Source: Sediminibacterium sp. C3 (lineage in GTDB: Bacteria; Bacteroidota; Bacteroidia; Chitinophagales; Chitinophagaceae). From it: a stretch of 64,000 bases of DNA. The translations under genes and the position numbers were made by a program. The notes under the pieces are model-generated. The model saw only the letters and a program-made list of their open reading frames with translations. It was not told the origin of the DNA and searched no databases. How positions within the stretch are numbered: position 1 is the first letter of the stretch; every line of letters starts with the position of its first letter. Of this stretch, positions 1 to 8,906 are shown one piece after another. The stretch is taken from positions 2,788,254-2,852,253 of the forward strand of contig NZ_KI669560.1 of assembly GCF_000508085.1 (NCBI RefSeq), read 5' to 3'.

Positions 1-133
1 TGGCAGCGGTAATATTTTCAATTATTGCAGAACCATCGGCTTTCACGCCCATGCCCATAATTAAACCTGCACCTGTTAAACCGGTGAGGCGTAGAAAATT
101 TCTGCGATCGATGGAAGATTTTTGCTGAGTCAT
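1..133 (-). CDS. Molybdopterin-binding subunit of a xanthine dehydrogenase/isoquinoline 1-oxidoreductase-type hydroxylase (5' end only)
   Basis: Only the first 44 codons are inside the window; the gene runs off the left edge. The start at 133 gives an N-terminus with a twin-arginine signal (DRRNFLRLTG at about residues 9-18) followed by a glycine-rich hydrophobic stretch, so the folded cofactor enzyme is probably exported by Tat. The function is inferred from position: the gene 18 nt upstream encodes the 2Fe-2S subunit that pairs with a large molybdopterin subunit of the IorB/aldehyde dehydrogenase type. The catalytic domain is not visible, so substrate and exact family cannot be stated. Confidence 0.7.
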   Translation of the reverse strand, partial: MTQQKSSIDRRNFLRLTGLTGAGLIMGMGVKADGSAIIENITAA

Positions 134-151
134 TTTTTAATTTTTTTGGAA

Positions 152-607
152 TTACTTAATCATTTCAGCAGCGCGATGAATGGCACTGCGAATCCTTTGA
201 TAAGTTCCACACCGGCATAAATTACCTTGCATGGCAGCATCAATATCTGCATCGGTTGGATTCGGCTTGGTTTTCAACAATGCGGTTGCACTCATGATTT
301 GACCAGATTGACAATAACCACATTGCGGCACTTGCAACTCTACCCATGCATGCTGAACAGCTTCAGCAATTTTATCTTTCATCCCTTCAATAGTTGTTAT
401 TTTTTTTCCAACTGCAGCAGCAACTGGAAAACTACAGGATCGGACCGGCTTACCATCTACATGTACGGTGCAGGCACCACACTGTGCAATACCACATCCA
501 AACTTGGTTCCAGTTAAACCGACCATATCTCGGATAGCCCATAGTAAGGGCATATCTGCACTTGCATCCACCTGATAATTGGTGTTGTTAATATTCAATG
601 TTATCAT
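152..607 (-). CDS. (2Fe-2S)-binding small subunit of a molybdenum hydroxylase
   Basis: A 151-residue electron-transfer subunit with two iron-sulfur clusters that passes electrons from the molybdopterin subunit encoded just downstream. The plant-ferredoxin-type cluster ligands are Cys38, Cys43, Cys46 and Cys58 ([15 protein letters not shown]). The second, four-helix domain has Cys96, Cys99, Cys131 and Cys133 (CGYCQSGQ and [12 protein letters not shown]). Length and motif order match the IorA/XdhC-like family. There is no signal peptide of its own, so it is probably exported by piggy-back on the Tat signal of its partner. The two genes are 18 nt apart and must be one transcription unit. The substrate (aldehyde, purine or N-heterocycle) cannot be read from this subunit. 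Confidence 0.93.
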   Translation of the reverse strand: MITLNINNTNYQVDASADMPLLWAIRDMVGLTGTKFGCGIAQCGACTVHVDGKPVRSCSFPVAAAVGKKITTIEGMKDKIAEAVQHAWVELQVPQCGYCQSGQIMSATALLKTKPNPTDADIDAAMQGNLCRCGTYQRIRSAIHRAAEMIK

Positions 608-667
608 GGCAAATAATTTCAGCTTAAAGTTAATAAAATAAATCAGGGTGAAATTTCATTTCACCGA

Positions 668-2071
668 TTAATCCAGCAAATGGGTCTCATGCATATCCGG
701 AATCACCACTTCCTTGAAATGTTTTCTGCGTAATCGGGCTGCAAAATCAATCTGAACATCATATTCCCCATGCACCAGAAACAGTTTCCTTACCAACTCA
801 GGATTCTGACAGGCAAGAAACTGGCATAAATCTTCATAGTCACCATGGGCACTCATACTTCTCATCACCCCTACCTCAGCCTTAACCGGATATATTTCGC
901 CAAATATTTTTACCTCTTTTTTTCCGGCAGTCAATTGTCCACCCAAACTATAGGGATCACAATACCCGACTATTAAAATGGTATTTCTCTCTTTTTCAAT
1001 GGTATTCATGATATGATGCTTAACCCTGCCGGCATCCGCCATGCCGCTTGCAGATATGATCACACAGGGTCGACCATCTTCATTTAATGCTTTACTCTCA
1101 TCCACCGTTTTAATAAACTTCAGTTGATTAAAATCAAAAGGATCATTATCCTGCTCCATTATCTTCCTCACTCTTTTGTTGAAGTTTTCGGGATACTGTT
1201 TCAGCAACTGAGTCGCTTCTCTGCTTAGCGGGCTATCTACATAAACAGGTATTGGCGGTAGTCTTTTTTCCAGATCCAGCTGGTTCAATGCATACAGTAA
1301 TTCCTGGGTTCTGCCCACACTGAAAGCCGGAATAATCAGTTTTCCTTTTTTTTCAAGGCATGTGCTTACAATCCATTTTAATAAAGTATCGGTAATACCA
1401 AAGACTTCATCGTGTAACTTGTTTCCGTAAGTACTTTCCAGAATAATATAATCAGCCTGATCATAAGTTTCTGGAGATTTAAGAATGGCGTCATTATATC
1501 TGCCAACATCTCCGCTAAATGTTATCTTATTGGTTTTTCCATCTTCAATGATTCTTAAGTGGACAGCGGCAGACCCAATGATATGCCCGGCATCTGTAAA
1601 ACAAACAGCTATATCTTCATCAATTTTTACCCATTCTCTGTAAGGAACAAATTTAAAAAGCTCAACCGCTTTTGCCGCATCCTCCAGATCGTACAAAGGC
1701 TCATAAGGTGGAAGACCTTTCTTGGCTCTGCGCTTATTGATGAACTTGGTATCATCCCTTTGTATTTCAGCAGAATCTTCCAGTAAAATTTCAGCCAGTG
1801 CTTCTGTTGCTTCAGTTGAATAGATAGTTCCTTTAAAGCCCTCTTTAACCAGTTTGGGAATCAATCCTGAGTGATCAATATGGGCATGAGATAAAATCAG
1901 ATAATCAATTGATGCCGGATCAAAACCAAAATGCGCGTTTAGCTCTTCCGTATGCTTTCCCATTCCCTGAAACAATCCACAGTCGAGTAAAATTTTCTTC
2001 CCGTTTTTCAGGGTAATCAAATGCTTGGAGCCTGTTACCGTTCGGGCAGCTCCATGAAAGGAAATCTTCAT
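668..2071 (-). CDS. Beta-CASP metallo-beta-lactamase-fold hydrolase (RNA-processing exonuclease family)
   Basis: 467 residues. The N-terminal metallo-beta-lactamase fold carries the zinc motif SHAHIDHSG (His62, His64, Asp66, His67), followed by GHIIGSAAVHL and FSGDVGRY. A beta-CASP insertion then starts near ILESTYGN. The C-terminal part has MSAHGDYEDL and the final LVHGEYD, as in the CPSF-73/Ysh1-like bacterial family. Known members act on RNA as endo- or 5' exonucleases; the substrate here is unknown. No KH domain or signal peptide is present, so it is cytoplasmic. It begins 2 nt after the DUF4442 gene stop and is presumably cotranscribed with it. Confidence 0.9.
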   Translation of the reverse strand: MKISFHGAARTVTGSKHLITLKNGKKILLDCGLFQGMGKHTEELNAHFGFDPASIDYLILSHAHIDHSGLIPKLVKEGFKGTIYSTEATEALAEILLEDSAEIQRDDTKFINKRRAKKGLPPYEPLYDLEDAAKAVELFKFVPYREWVKIDEDIAVCFTDAGHIIGSAAVHLRIIEDGKTNKITFSGDVGRYNDAILKSPETYDQADYIILESTYGNKLHDEVFGITDTLLKWIVSTCLEKKGKLIIPAFSVGRTQELLYALNQLDLEKRLPPIPVYVDSPLSREATQLLKQYPENFNKRVRKIMEQDNDPFDFNQLKFIKTVDESKALNEDGRPCVIISASGMADAGRVKHHIMNTIEKERNTILIVGYCDPYSLGGQLTAGKKEVKIFGEIYPVKAEVGVMRSMSAHGDYEDLCQFLACQNPELVRKLFLVHGEYDVQIDFAARLRRKHFKEVVIPDMHETHLLD

Positions 2072-2073
2072 AC

Positions 2074-2556
2074 TTATTTTGATTTAAAACTCCAGGTAAT
2101 ATGAAACTCGGCTACTACTTCGCCATTTTCATTGGTGCCAATAGACTGGCAAACAATGGTTCTGCTCTCTTTTGTTGCAATGGCTTCATCAATCAACTGC
2201 GCTACTTTCAATCCATCGTTACAAGTAAAGGAAATAAGTCCTGTTGCTTTTTTTACAAACCTGGCTTCCAGCCCTACTACCAGCATACTGACAGGTGGAT
2301 TTCTTTTATAGGTTTGCCCTACAGGAAATAAACCAGTACTCATTTCAGCTGCCATTGCCTGTACGGCAAAATACATTGACTTAAATGGATTCTGATTAAG
2401 CCATCCATGCTTAACCAATATAACCGTTTTTTGCTCGTCAATATAGCCAACTTTCAATCCTGCTATAAATGCAGCAGGCAATTTAATCAGCTTAAAAAAA
2501 GCAAACCGAACCGGATGCGTAATGATTTTTCTGAAAGCAGGAAACTGAGGATTCAT
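2074..2556 (-). CDS. DUF4442 hotdog-fold (thioesterase-like) protein
   Basis: 160 residues resembling the DUF4442/YiiD C-terminal hotdog family: an N-terminal helix, a stretch around KSMYFAVQAMAAEMSTG that matches the central hotdog helix, then beta strands ending in VVAEFHITWSFKSK. Related proteins are acyl-CoA or acyl-ACP thioesterases, but no catalytic assignment can be made from sequence alone. No signal peptide. It sits between the MlaE permease (24 nt upstream) and the beta-CASP hydrolase (2 nt downstream) on the same strand, which suggests cotranscription but not a shared pathway. Confidence 0.75.
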   Translation of the reverse strand: MNPQFPAFRKIITHPVRFAFFKLIKLPAAFIAGLKVGYIDEQKTVILVKHGWLNQNPFKSMYFAVQAMAAEMSTGLFPVGQTYKRNPPVSMLVVGLEARFVKKATGLISFTCNDGLKVAQLIDEAIATKESRTIVCQSIGTNENGEVVAEFHITWSFKSK

Positions 2557-2580
2557 CTCTCAATTTAGCCATAATTTGTG

Positions 2581-3318
2581 TTATAACAAGAGAGCGGCCA
2601 GTAAATAATCCGCCAATAAAATCAGTATACAACTTACCACCACTGCGCTAGTACTTGCCCTACCAATTTCCAGAGAACCTCCTTTTACATAATAGCCATA
2701 ATAGGCCGGGATACTACTAATAATGAAAGCAAAAGTATATGCTTTATACAAAGCAAAATTGATATTATAGAAATTCAGATTTTGTCTTAAGCCTATATCA
2801 AATGTATCAGGCGCTAAAATACCAGCCAGCGAACCGGCCATTCTCCCCCCCCAGATTCCCAAAACGGCAGATATAACAATCAAACAAGGAACCACAATTA
2901 ATGCACCCAAAATTTTGGGCAATACCAAGTATGCTTTGGTGTTGATTCCCATAATCTCCAGGGCATCAATTTGTTCTGTAACCCGCATATTACCCAGCTC
3001 ACTGGCAATCTTACTGCCAATTACGCCAGCCAATACGATACTCAATACAGTAGGAGACAATTCCAATATCATACTGTCCCGCACAATCTGTGCAATGGTA
3101 CTTTGCGGAACCAACGGACTCACCAGCTGATAAGCAGTCTGAATAGTGGTAACAGCACCCAGAAAAAGGGAAATAATAATTACAATGGGCAATGCGCCCA
3201 TCCCTATCTCTACACATTGGTGCATGAATTCTTTCCAATACATTCTGAAGTTTTCCGGTTTAGAAAACATGCCCTTAAGCATTAACAGAAATCTCCCTAA
3301 ATGAGTGAAAAAATTCAT
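2581..3318 (-). CDS. mlaE: MlaE-family phospholipid ABC transporter permease
   Basis: 245-residue integral inner-membrane protein of the MlaE/YrbE family, the permease of ABC systems that move phospholipids between inner and outer membranes. An N-terminal amphipathic segment leads to about five hydrophobic segments (GMGALPIVIIISLFLGAV, VLAGVIGSKIASELG, LVLPKILGALIVVPCLIVI and two C-terminal ones). The GSKIASELGNMRVTEQIDAL stretch is a family signature contacting the ATPase. Its likely ATPase partner (16136-16912) is 13 kb away on the other strand, and no MCE-domain MlaD gene is in the window. The ATG at 3318 lies 4 nt after a perfect TAnnTTTG promoter box. Confidence 0.93.
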   Translation of the reverse strand: MNFFTHLGRFLLMLKGMFSKPENFRMYWKEFMHQCVEIGMGALPIVIIISLFLGAVTTIQTAYQLVSPLVPQSTIAQIVRDSMILELSPTVLSIVLAGVIGSKIASELGNMRVTEQIDALEIMGINTKAYLVLPKILGALIVVPCLIVISAVLGIWGGRMAGSLAGILAPDTFDIGLRQNLNFYNINFALYKAYTFAFIISSIPAYYGYYVKGGSLEIGRASTSAVVVSCILILLADYLLAALLL

Positions 3319-3322
3319 ACAC

Positions 3323-3330
3323 CAAAAGTA
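3323..3330 (-). promoter_or_regulatory. Promoter -7 box (TACTTTTG) of mlaE
   Basis: TACTTTTG on the minus strand matches the Bacteroidota TAnnTTTG box exactly and ends 4 nt before the mlaE ATG. I see no TTG 17-23 nt upstream, so only the -7 half is supported. The spacing equals that at lysA and the E1 gene and would place transcription start at or next to the start codon. Confidence 0.55.
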
Positions 3331-3340
3331 TAATTAAACA

Positions 3341-5698
3341 TTAGTTATTTGTGCTCTTGTTTTTTCTTCTGCTCTTCCACCAGGAACTTCTTTTTACTTC
3401 CTCTGCAGTATCTACTCTCGATTTCATCTGTGCATCTACTACAGCCACCAGTGCCATGTTAATTATATTTCTCACACTGCTTCCCAGCTGCAAAACATGC
3501 ACGGGTTTTTTTAACCCTAACAAGATAGGACCGATTGCATCTGCTCCGCCCAATTCTTTTAACAGATTATACGCCACATTACCCGCAGTTAAATTAGGGA
3601 ACATCAATACATTTACTTCCTGATCAACCAGATCACTGAAAGGATAATTATCGCCTAAAATTTCCTGATTGAATGCAAGACTACCCTGCATTTCGCCATC
3701 CACAATCAAGTTGGGATCACGCTGTTTCAAAATACGGGTTGCTTCTGCCACCAATTTCGCTTCAGGGGAATCACTGCTTCCAAAGTTACTATAACTCAAC
3801 ATGGCAATGCGTGGTGTAAGATTAAAGCTTCTTACTTCCTTGGCCACCATTTGCGTAATATCAGCCAGCTCTTCTGCAGTAGGATGAAAATTCACTGTAG
3901 TATCCGCCAAAAACATAGGACCTTTTTTAGTCAGCAACAAATACATACCGGCAATTTTCTTGACACCTGGCTCGGTTCCAATAATTTGCAAGGCAGGCCT
4001 GATGGCTTCAGCATAATTTTTCGTTAATCCTGAAAGCATGGCATCTGCATCACCAGTCTCTACCATCATACAACCAAAGTGATTCCGGTCTTTCATCACT
4101 TTTAAACTTTCATGATGATTGTACCCTTTACGCTGACGCTTCTTAAAGAACAGTTCACCATAGAACTCTCTTTTCTGTTCCATTGCATCGCTTCTGGGAT
4201 CTACAATTGGAATATCAGACAAGTCAATGCTATTGGTTTCAGCAATTCGATTAATCTTTTCAGGATCGCCCAGTAAAATTGGATAAGCAATGCCTTCATC
4301 ATAAATAATGGTGGCTGCTTTCAATATTTTCAAGTTATCTGCTTCCGCAAATACCAGACGCTTAGGATCTCTGCGGGCCTTGTTACTTACCACTCTGAAC
4401 AACTGATTATCCAGGCCCAGTCTTTTATTTAACTCCAGCACATATCCATCCCAATTGGTAATATGCTTCTGCGCAACACCACTTTCAATGGCAGCCTTAG
4501 CCACTGCGGGAGCAATGGTACTTAACAATCGTGGATCCAACGGTTTGGGAATGATATACAAGGGACCAAAACTCATATTGTTCTGGTTGTATGCCAGGTT
4601 AACAATATCAGGAACTGGCGTTTTAGTCAGTTCTGCCAATGCACGCACAGCAGCCAGCTTCATGGCTTCATTAATTTGTGTAGCCCTTACATCCAGCGCT
4701 CCGCGGAAAATATAGGGGAAGCCCAATACATTGTTTACCTGATTGGGATAGTCCGATCTACCTGTTGCCATGATAATATCCTTTCTTACAGCAACAGCAT
4801 CTTCATAAGTAATTTCCGGATCGGGATTCGCCATGGCAAATACAATTGGATTTCTGGCCATTGATTTTACCATATCCTGTGTTACAACATTTCCTACACT
4901 TAGTCCCAGAAACACATCCGCATCCTTCATGGCTTTCGCTAAAGTCCAGTCGTCTCTTTTAACGGCAAATTTCATTCGGTCGGGTCCCAAATCTGTTCTT
5001 CCATTATGCAATACCCCATCCTTATCAAACACAATAAAGTTTTCGTAACGGGCTCCTAATGCAACATAGAGATTGATGCAGGCCATAGCAGCTGCGCCTG
5101 CCCCATTGATAACGAAACGTACTTTATCAATTCTTTTCTTTTGCAGTTCCAAGGCATTCAACATGGCAGCACTACTAATGATGGCAGTTCCGTGCTGATC
5201 ATCGTGCATCACCGGAATATTCATTTGCTCTTTCAACTGTTGCTCTATGTAAAAGCATTCAGGAGCTTTAATATCTTCCAGATTGATTCCACCAAAAGTG
5301 GGTTCCAGCGATTTTACAATCTGTACAAATTTTTCCGGATCCTTTTCATTGATTTCAATGTCAAATACATCTATATCTGCAAAAATTTTGAACAAGACTC
5401 CCTTTCCTTCCATTACCGGCTTACTGGCTTCTGCACCAATATCACCTAAACCCAGTACAGCAGTACCATTCGTGATAACACCCACCAGGTTACCCTTAGC
5501 CGTGTACTTATAAATATTTTCAGGATTCTCTTTAATTTCCTTACAAGGTTCAGCAACACCCGGACTATAAGCCAAAGAAAGATCCCGCTGTGTCTTTGCT
5601 TCCTTGGTTGGTACTACTTCAATCTTACCTGGCCTTCCACTTGCGTGGTATTCCAACGCTTGTTCTTTTCGTAAATTAGAATGCTTATCTGTAGACAT
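3341..5698 (-). CDS. maeB: NADP-dependent malic enzyme with C-terminal phosphotransacetylase-like domain
   Basis: 785 residues, the usual size of the MaeB hybrid enzyme. The malic part (about 1-430) decarboxylates malate to pyruvate with reduction of NADP; visible motifs are the Lys-containing [18 protein letters not shown], the metal site region HDDQHGT, and the nucleotide-binding [16 protein letters not shown]. Residues about 440-770 are phosphotransacetylase-like ([30 protein letters not shown]-like [15 protein letters not shown]) and are thought to give acetyl-CoA control rather than PTA activity in this family. Cytoplasmic. It starts 24 nt after the M20 amidohydrolase and has a possible promoter of its own at 5718-5725. 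Confidence 0.96.
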   Translation of the reverse strand: MSTDKHSNLRKEQALEYHASGRPGKIEVVPTKEAKTQRDLSLAYSPGVAEPCKEIKENPENIYKYTAKGNLVGVITNGTAVLGLGDIGAEASKPVMEGKGVLFKIFADIDVFDIEINEKDPEKFVQIVKSLEPTFGGINLEDIKAPECFYIEQQLKEQMNIPVMHDDQHGTAIISSAAMLNALELQKKRIDKVRFVINGAGAAAMACINLYVALGARYENFIVFDKDGVLHNGRTDLGPDRMKFAVKRDDWTLAKAMKDADVFLGLSVGNVVTQDMVKSMARNPIVFAMANPDPEITYEDAVAVRKDIIMATGRSDYPNQVNNVLGFPYIFRGALDVRATQINEAMKLAAVRALAELTKTPVPDIVNLAYNQNNMSFGPLYIIPKPLDPRLLSTIAPAVAKAAIESGVAQKHITNWDGYVLELNKRLGLDNQLFRVVSNKARRDPKRLVFAEADNLKILKAATIIYDEGIAYPILLGDPEKINRIAETNSIDLSDIPIVDPRSDAMEQKREFYGELFFKKRQRKGYNHHESLKVMKDRNHFGCMMVETGDADAMLSGLTKNYAEAIRPALQIIGTEPGVKKIAGMYLLLTKKGPMFLADTTVNFHPTAEELADITQMVAKEVRSFNLTPRIAMLSYSNFGSSDSPEAKLVAEATRILKQRDPNLIVDGEMQGSLAFNQEILGDNYPFSDLVDQEVNVLMFPNLTAGNVAYNLLKELGGADAIGPILLGLKKPVHVLQLGSSVRNIINMALVAVVDAQMKSRVDTAEEVKRSSWWKSRRKNKSTNN

Positions 5699-5717
5699 AA
5701 ATTCAATTAATATTATT

Positions 5718-5725
5718 CAAAACTA
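5718..5725 (-). promoter_or_regulatory. Possible -7 promoter box (TAGTTTTG) for maeB
   Basis: TAGTTTTG on the minus strand is an exact TAnnTTTG match 19 nt before the maeB ATG. It overlaps the stop codon of the upstream amidohydrolase gene. No TTG element is found at the right distance, so it could be chance in AT-rich sequence. Confidence 0.35.
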
Positions 5726-6901
5726 TTTGAGCGCTATTCCTAAATAAGCCATCATACCGGCTCCAATTTCAATAGCTGATTCGTCAATATCAAATTTGGG
5801 CGTATGCACCTGGTGAATAATTCCTTTGGACTCATTACGCACACCCAAACGGAAAAAACATCCAGGGATGACCTGAGTGTAATATCCAAAGTCTTCAGCC
5901 CCCATACGTAATTCTGTTTCTTCTACATTTTTTTGTCCCATGAACTCATTTGCCAATTCCCAGGCCGCAGAAGTAAAAGCGGGGTCATTGTCAACGGTCG
6001 GATATCCAACGTCAATATGCAAATCAATTTCTGCACCCATACTTTCCACCAGTCCTATTGCCTGTTTTCTGATTAATTCATGTGCTTTATAACGCCACTC
6101 CTCATCCATGGCTCTGAATGTACCCATTAGTTTCACTTCGCTTGGAATCACATTGGTTGTATTGCCTCCCTGTATTGAACAAATAGATAAAACAGAAGGA
6201 GAGATAGGACTATTGTTTCTTGATATAATCTGCTGAAGAGATACAATTAAGTTGGCTGCAATTAATACAGTATCGGCAGTTAAATGTGGCGCCGCTGCAT
6301 GTCCTCCCTTACTTCTGATGGTAATATAAATTTCATCTGCACTGGCCATTACCCTACCCTTACGAAAACTAAGTTTCCCAACATCAAGCCCCGGATGCAC
6401 ATGCAAAGCCACTATTCCACTGGGTCTGGGATTTTCCAATACACCCTCTTTAATCATATAACTTGCACCACCAGGATTCCTCTCTTCACCTGGTTGAAAA
6501 ATCAATTGAATGGTACCCTCCCATTCATCTTTTAAACCTTCTAAAATTCTGGCAGCACCCAGTAATACAGTGGTATGTACATCATGCCCGCAAGCATGCA
6601 TTACACCCTTATTAACCGACCGATAAGGAACATCATTTTCTTCCAGAATGGGGAGCGCGTCCATATCCGCCCGTAGGGCAATGACTTTTGCATTTGGGTT
6701 TTTGCCCTTTATGGTGGCCAGAATTCCGGTAGTGGCTTTTATTTCAAAAGGAATGCCCAATCCACGAAGTTGTTCCTGAACATATTCAGATGTAGCAAAT
6801 TCCTGATAACTCAATTCCGGATTGGCGTGCAAATGCCTACGTGTATCAATTAACGCAGGAGCAATTTCTTTGGCCAATATTTTTATTTTCTCTTTTAGCA
6901 T
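5723..6901 (-). CDS. M20-family amidohydrolase (N-acyl-amino-acid/hippurate hydrolase type)
   Basis: 392 residues of the M20D peptidase family, dinuclear metal enzymes that hydrolyse N-acyl amino acids or related amides. The metal-binding and catalytic motifs are present: ALRADMDALPI, MHACGHDVHTTVLLGAARIL, QPGEERNPGGASYMIKEG, and the C-terminal LRMGAEDFGYY. A dimerisation domain lies between about residues 185 and 300 (ITIRSKGGHAAAPHLTADTV). No signal peptide, so cytoplasmic. Members include hippuricase, IAA-amino acid hydrolase and N-acetyl-diaminopimelate deacetylase, and sequence alone does not decide between them. It follows the SPOR gene after 13 nt. Confidence 0.92.
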   Translation of the reverse strand: MLKEKIKILAKEIAPALIDTRRHLHANPELSYQEFATSEYVQEQLRGLGIPFEIKATTGILATIKGKNPNAKVIALRADMDALPILEENDVPYRSVNKGVMHACGHDVHTTVLLGAARILEGLKDEWEGTIQLIFQPGEERNPGGASYMIKEGVLENPRPSGIVALHVHPGLDVGKLSFRKGRVMASADEIYITIRSKGGHAAAPHLTADTVLIAANLIVSLQQIISRNNSPISPSVLSICSIQGGNTTNVIPSEVKLMGTFRAMDEEWRYKAHELIRKQAIGLVESMGAEIDLHIDVGYPTVDNDPAFTSAAWELANEFMGQKNVEETELRMGAEDFGYYTQVIPGCFFRLGVRNESKGIIHQVHTPKFDIDESAIEIGAGMMAYLGIALK

Positions 6902-6914
6902 GTATACTGCTTAA

Positions 6915-7346
6915 CTAAAACAATTCTTCTTCTACAGGTGTGTATTCAATTGTGTCTTCTACTATATAAATTCCCTTTGGAAAAAACTTACTGATTTGTG
7001 CCCTGAACTTTTCCGCATCTTCTCTTTTCAGAAAATTACCCAATCTTACTTTAAAATTGGGTGACTGAAAAAGGGTATAGGTTTTCTGATCCGGAAACCT
7101 GCTTAGCAAATCAGCTTTCATCTGAGTTGCATCGTCTCTTCTGGGTGTGCTAATCATTTGTAAGCGAAACCCCTTATAGAGTCCGGTGCTCGTCATCATG
7201 GCAGAACGCTTATTTGCCTGCGCCTGCTTCTGTACCAGCATGTCCAGACGGGAATCTTTCTGAAAAATCACCGTGTCAACCGGATTTGCCAGACCTTTTA
7301 CAAGGAAACCAATACAGGTAAGTATGATGAGTAAAATGGGTTTCAT
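6915..7346 (-). CDS. Exported SPOR-domain protein
   Basis: 143 residues. A signal peptide (MKPILLIILTCIGFLVKGLA) is followed by a short linker and a C-terminal SPOR-like repeat domain: GFRLQMISTPRRDDATQMKA, then YTLFQSPNFKVRLGNFLKRE and DAEKFRAQISKFFPKGIYIV. SPOR domains bind denuded peptidoglycan glycans, usually at division sites; periplasmic location is inferred from the signal peptide. There is no other domain. It lies in a close minus-strand run between deoC (15 nt) and the M20 gene (13 nt). Confidence 0.85.
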   Translation of the reverse strand: MKPILLIILTCIGFLVKGLANPVDTVIFQKDSRLDMLVQKQAQANKRSAMMTSTGLYKGFRLQMISTPRRDDATQMKADLLSRFPDQKTYTLFQSPNFKVRLGNFLKREDAEKFRAQISKFFPKGIYIVEDTIEYTPVEEELF

Positions 7347-7361
7347 GTAATAAATATACGG

Positions 7362-8036
7362 TTAATATCCAGCGGGTTGCTGATTAGGCTCTCCATTTAC
7401 AATAGCCACACTGGCACTGCATCCCAATCTGGTAGCCCCTGCCGCAACCAGTTCCGCAGCAAATGCATAATCCCGGATACCTCCGGATGCTTTAATCTGA
7501 ACTGCTTCCGGCAAATGTAAACGGAATAATTTAACGGCTTCAACCGTTGCCCCTTTTTCGGCATATCCGGTAGAAGTTTTCAGGTAATCAATCCCAGCAA
7601 CTCCATATAATTCACAACATTTGATGATTTCATCATCGGATAGTATGCCACTTTCAATAATAATTTTTATGGTTTTATTTTTTGATTTTACCACCGGCAT
7701 TATATGATTGAGTTCATTGGCCAGATAAACCCAGTCGCCGTTTTTTATGGCACTGATATTGGCCACTACATCCAGCTCGTCTACCCCATCCACCATTGCC
7801 AATACAATTTCTGCAAGTTTGGCCTCCACTGCAGAATAACCAAAAGGAAATCCAATCACAGTTGCCACTTTTACAGCAGAGCCTTCGAGAAATGATTTTG
7901 CTGTTTTTACAAAATTCGGAGGAACACAAACGGCAGCAAATCCATACTGCTTCGCTTCAGCACAAAGTTTTTCTACATCGGCAATTAAAGTGGTAGGCTT
8001 TAAGATAGTATGATCTATATAGGGGGCTAAATGCAT
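7362..8036 (-). CDS. deoC: Deoxyribose-phosphate aldolase
   Basis: 224-residue class I aldolase that cleaves 2-deoxyribose-5-phosphate to glyceraldehyde-3-phosphate and acetaldehyde in deoxynucleoside catabolism. The Schiff-base lysine is in DYLKTSTGYAEKGAT and the second active-site lysine in IKASGGIRDY; the N-terminal IDHTILKP is also typical. I chose the ATG at 8036 (MHLAPYIDHTILK) over an upstream in-frame codon at 8063, because the longer form adds nine residues foreign to the family and would run through the promoter box at 8052-8059. The divergent gene at 8127 shares the intergenic region, which holds an inverted repeat. Confidence 0.95.
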   Translation of the reverse strand: MHLAPYIDHTILKPTTLIADVEKLCAEAKQYGFAAVCVPPNFVKTAKSFLEGSAVKVATVIGFPFGYSAVEAKLAEIVLAMVDGVDELDVVANISAIKNGDWVYLANELNHIMPVVKSKNKTIKIIIESGILSDDEIIKCCELYGVAGIDYLKTSTGYAEKGATVEAVKLFRLHLPEAVQIKASGGIRDYAFAAELVAAGATRLGCSASVAIVNGEPNQQPAGY

Positions 8037-8051
8037 TAAAATTGATTTTGA

Positions 8052-8059
8052 CAAAGATA
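8052..8059 (-). promoter_or_regulatory. Promoter -7 box (TATCTTTG) of deoC
   Basis: TATCTTTG on the minus strand is an exact TAnnTTTG match, 15 nt before the chosen deoC start. No TTG element at 17-23 nt upstream; the inverted repeat at 8065-8080 occupies the spacer region instead, so the promoter may need or be blocked by a regulator. Confidence 0.5.
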
Positions 8060-8064
8060 ACAAA

Positions 8065-8080
8065 TACCGTCACTACGGTA
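8065..8080. promoter_or_regulatory. Inverted repeat TACCGT-N4-ACGGTA (operator candidate)
   Basis: A perfect 6-bp inverted repeat with a 4-bp spacer lies between deoC (minus) and the outer-membrane protein gene at 8127 (plus), 5 bp upstream of the deoC -7 box. The position fits an operator or activator site, but no regulator is encoded next to it and the arms are short. Confidence 0.4.
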
Positions 8081-8126
8081 TAGGAGTGCCTGTTAAAAAT
8101 ACATTCATTCGCATAAAATATTTATC

Positions 8127-8801
8127 ATGAAGAAGTGCTTATTAACCCTCTGTTTCATTACTACATTATTTTCTGCCAAAGCGCAGGATGGCATGAAACC
8201 CAGATTGGGGATACATTTAGGAATCGCCAGCCCCAAGGCCACTGAAGTATTCGGACAATTTTATAAGTCTAAAGGCTTACAACCCAGATTAACAGCAGAA
8301 TACAACTTTTTGAACCTTGGATATACCAATAAAATGTTTGTAAAAGTAGCTGCCATTGCGGGATTGGAGCCTCAAAATTTCAGGAACCAAACTACTTATT
8401 TAACCAATGTTACAATGACGCAAAAACCGCTTGGTGCAAGGATTTATCCATTTGCCTTTAAAGACGGCTTTGATCCAGATAAGCAAAAAGAAGTTTTCAA
8501 AAACGCTGGATTCACCAATTTATTCATCATTGCCGGAACTTGGGCAATCAGCGGATTATATGTTGAAGGTGGAATTTCTCCTGGCGTAAAAATGAAGGAA
8601 GAAGGCTATGCAGATGTAACCCGTTCACCACAGTTTTTTGGATGGGGTGTTTCTTTTACTGATTTTGAAGACGAAGACAATAAAGTGAAATTCAAGTTCA
8701 ATATTGGTACCAGAAAATATACCTGGACCAATGCCAGTAATACCACTTCTCAAATCAAATCCTTCTGCATGGATTTTGGTATTGCAATAGCATTAAATTA
8801 A
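8127..8801 (+). CDS. Predicted outer-membrane beta-barrel protein, unassigned
   Basis: 224 residues with a clear signal peptide (MKKCLLTLCFITTLFSAKAQ). The mature part alternates short hydrophobic strands with glycine and aromatic residues and ends in a strand (MDFGIAIALN), as in small eight-to-ten-stranded barrels of Bacteroidota. A local motif GTWAISGLYVEGGISPGVKM is seen but I cannot tie it to a named family. It is monocistronic, read away from deoC, and followed after 49 nt by a strong bidirectional terminator shared with secA. Function unknown. Confidence 0.7.
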   Translation: MKKCLLTLCFITTLFSAKAQDGMKPRLGIHLGIASPKATEVFGQFYKSKGLQPRLTAEYNFLNLGYTNKMFVKVAAIAGLEPQNFRNQTTYLTNVTMTQKPLGARIYPFAFKDGFDPDKQKEVFKNAGFTNLFIIAGTWAISGLYVEGGISPGVKMKEEGYADVTRSPQFFGWGVSFTDFEDEDNKVKFKFNIGTRKYTWTNASNTTSQIKSFCMDFGIAIALN

Positions 8802-8850
8802 TTTTTTCAAAATCCTCGTTTAATAAATTAGCTTAATCACAATCAAAAAG

Positions 8851-8884
8851 AAAAGCCCCAGAGAAAATTTTCTTTGGGGCTTTT
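8851..8884. terminator. Bidirectional intrinsic terminator between the 8127 gene and secA
   Basis: A 10-bp arm AAAAGCCCCA (8851-8860) pairs with TGGGGCTTTT (8875-8884), and the interior AGAAAA/TTTTCT can extend the stem. U-rich tails follow on both strands, so it can end transcription of both convergent genes. Confidence 0.9.
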
Positions 8885-8906
8885 ATATTATAACTCTTCT
8901 GTTGTA

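Noticed and set aside
2971-3285. Open frame of about 100 codons antisense to mlaE, and similar ones antisense to secA and other genes
   Set aside because: They lie wholly opposite well-supported genes, lack family similarity and signals, and follow from the codon use of the sense strand.
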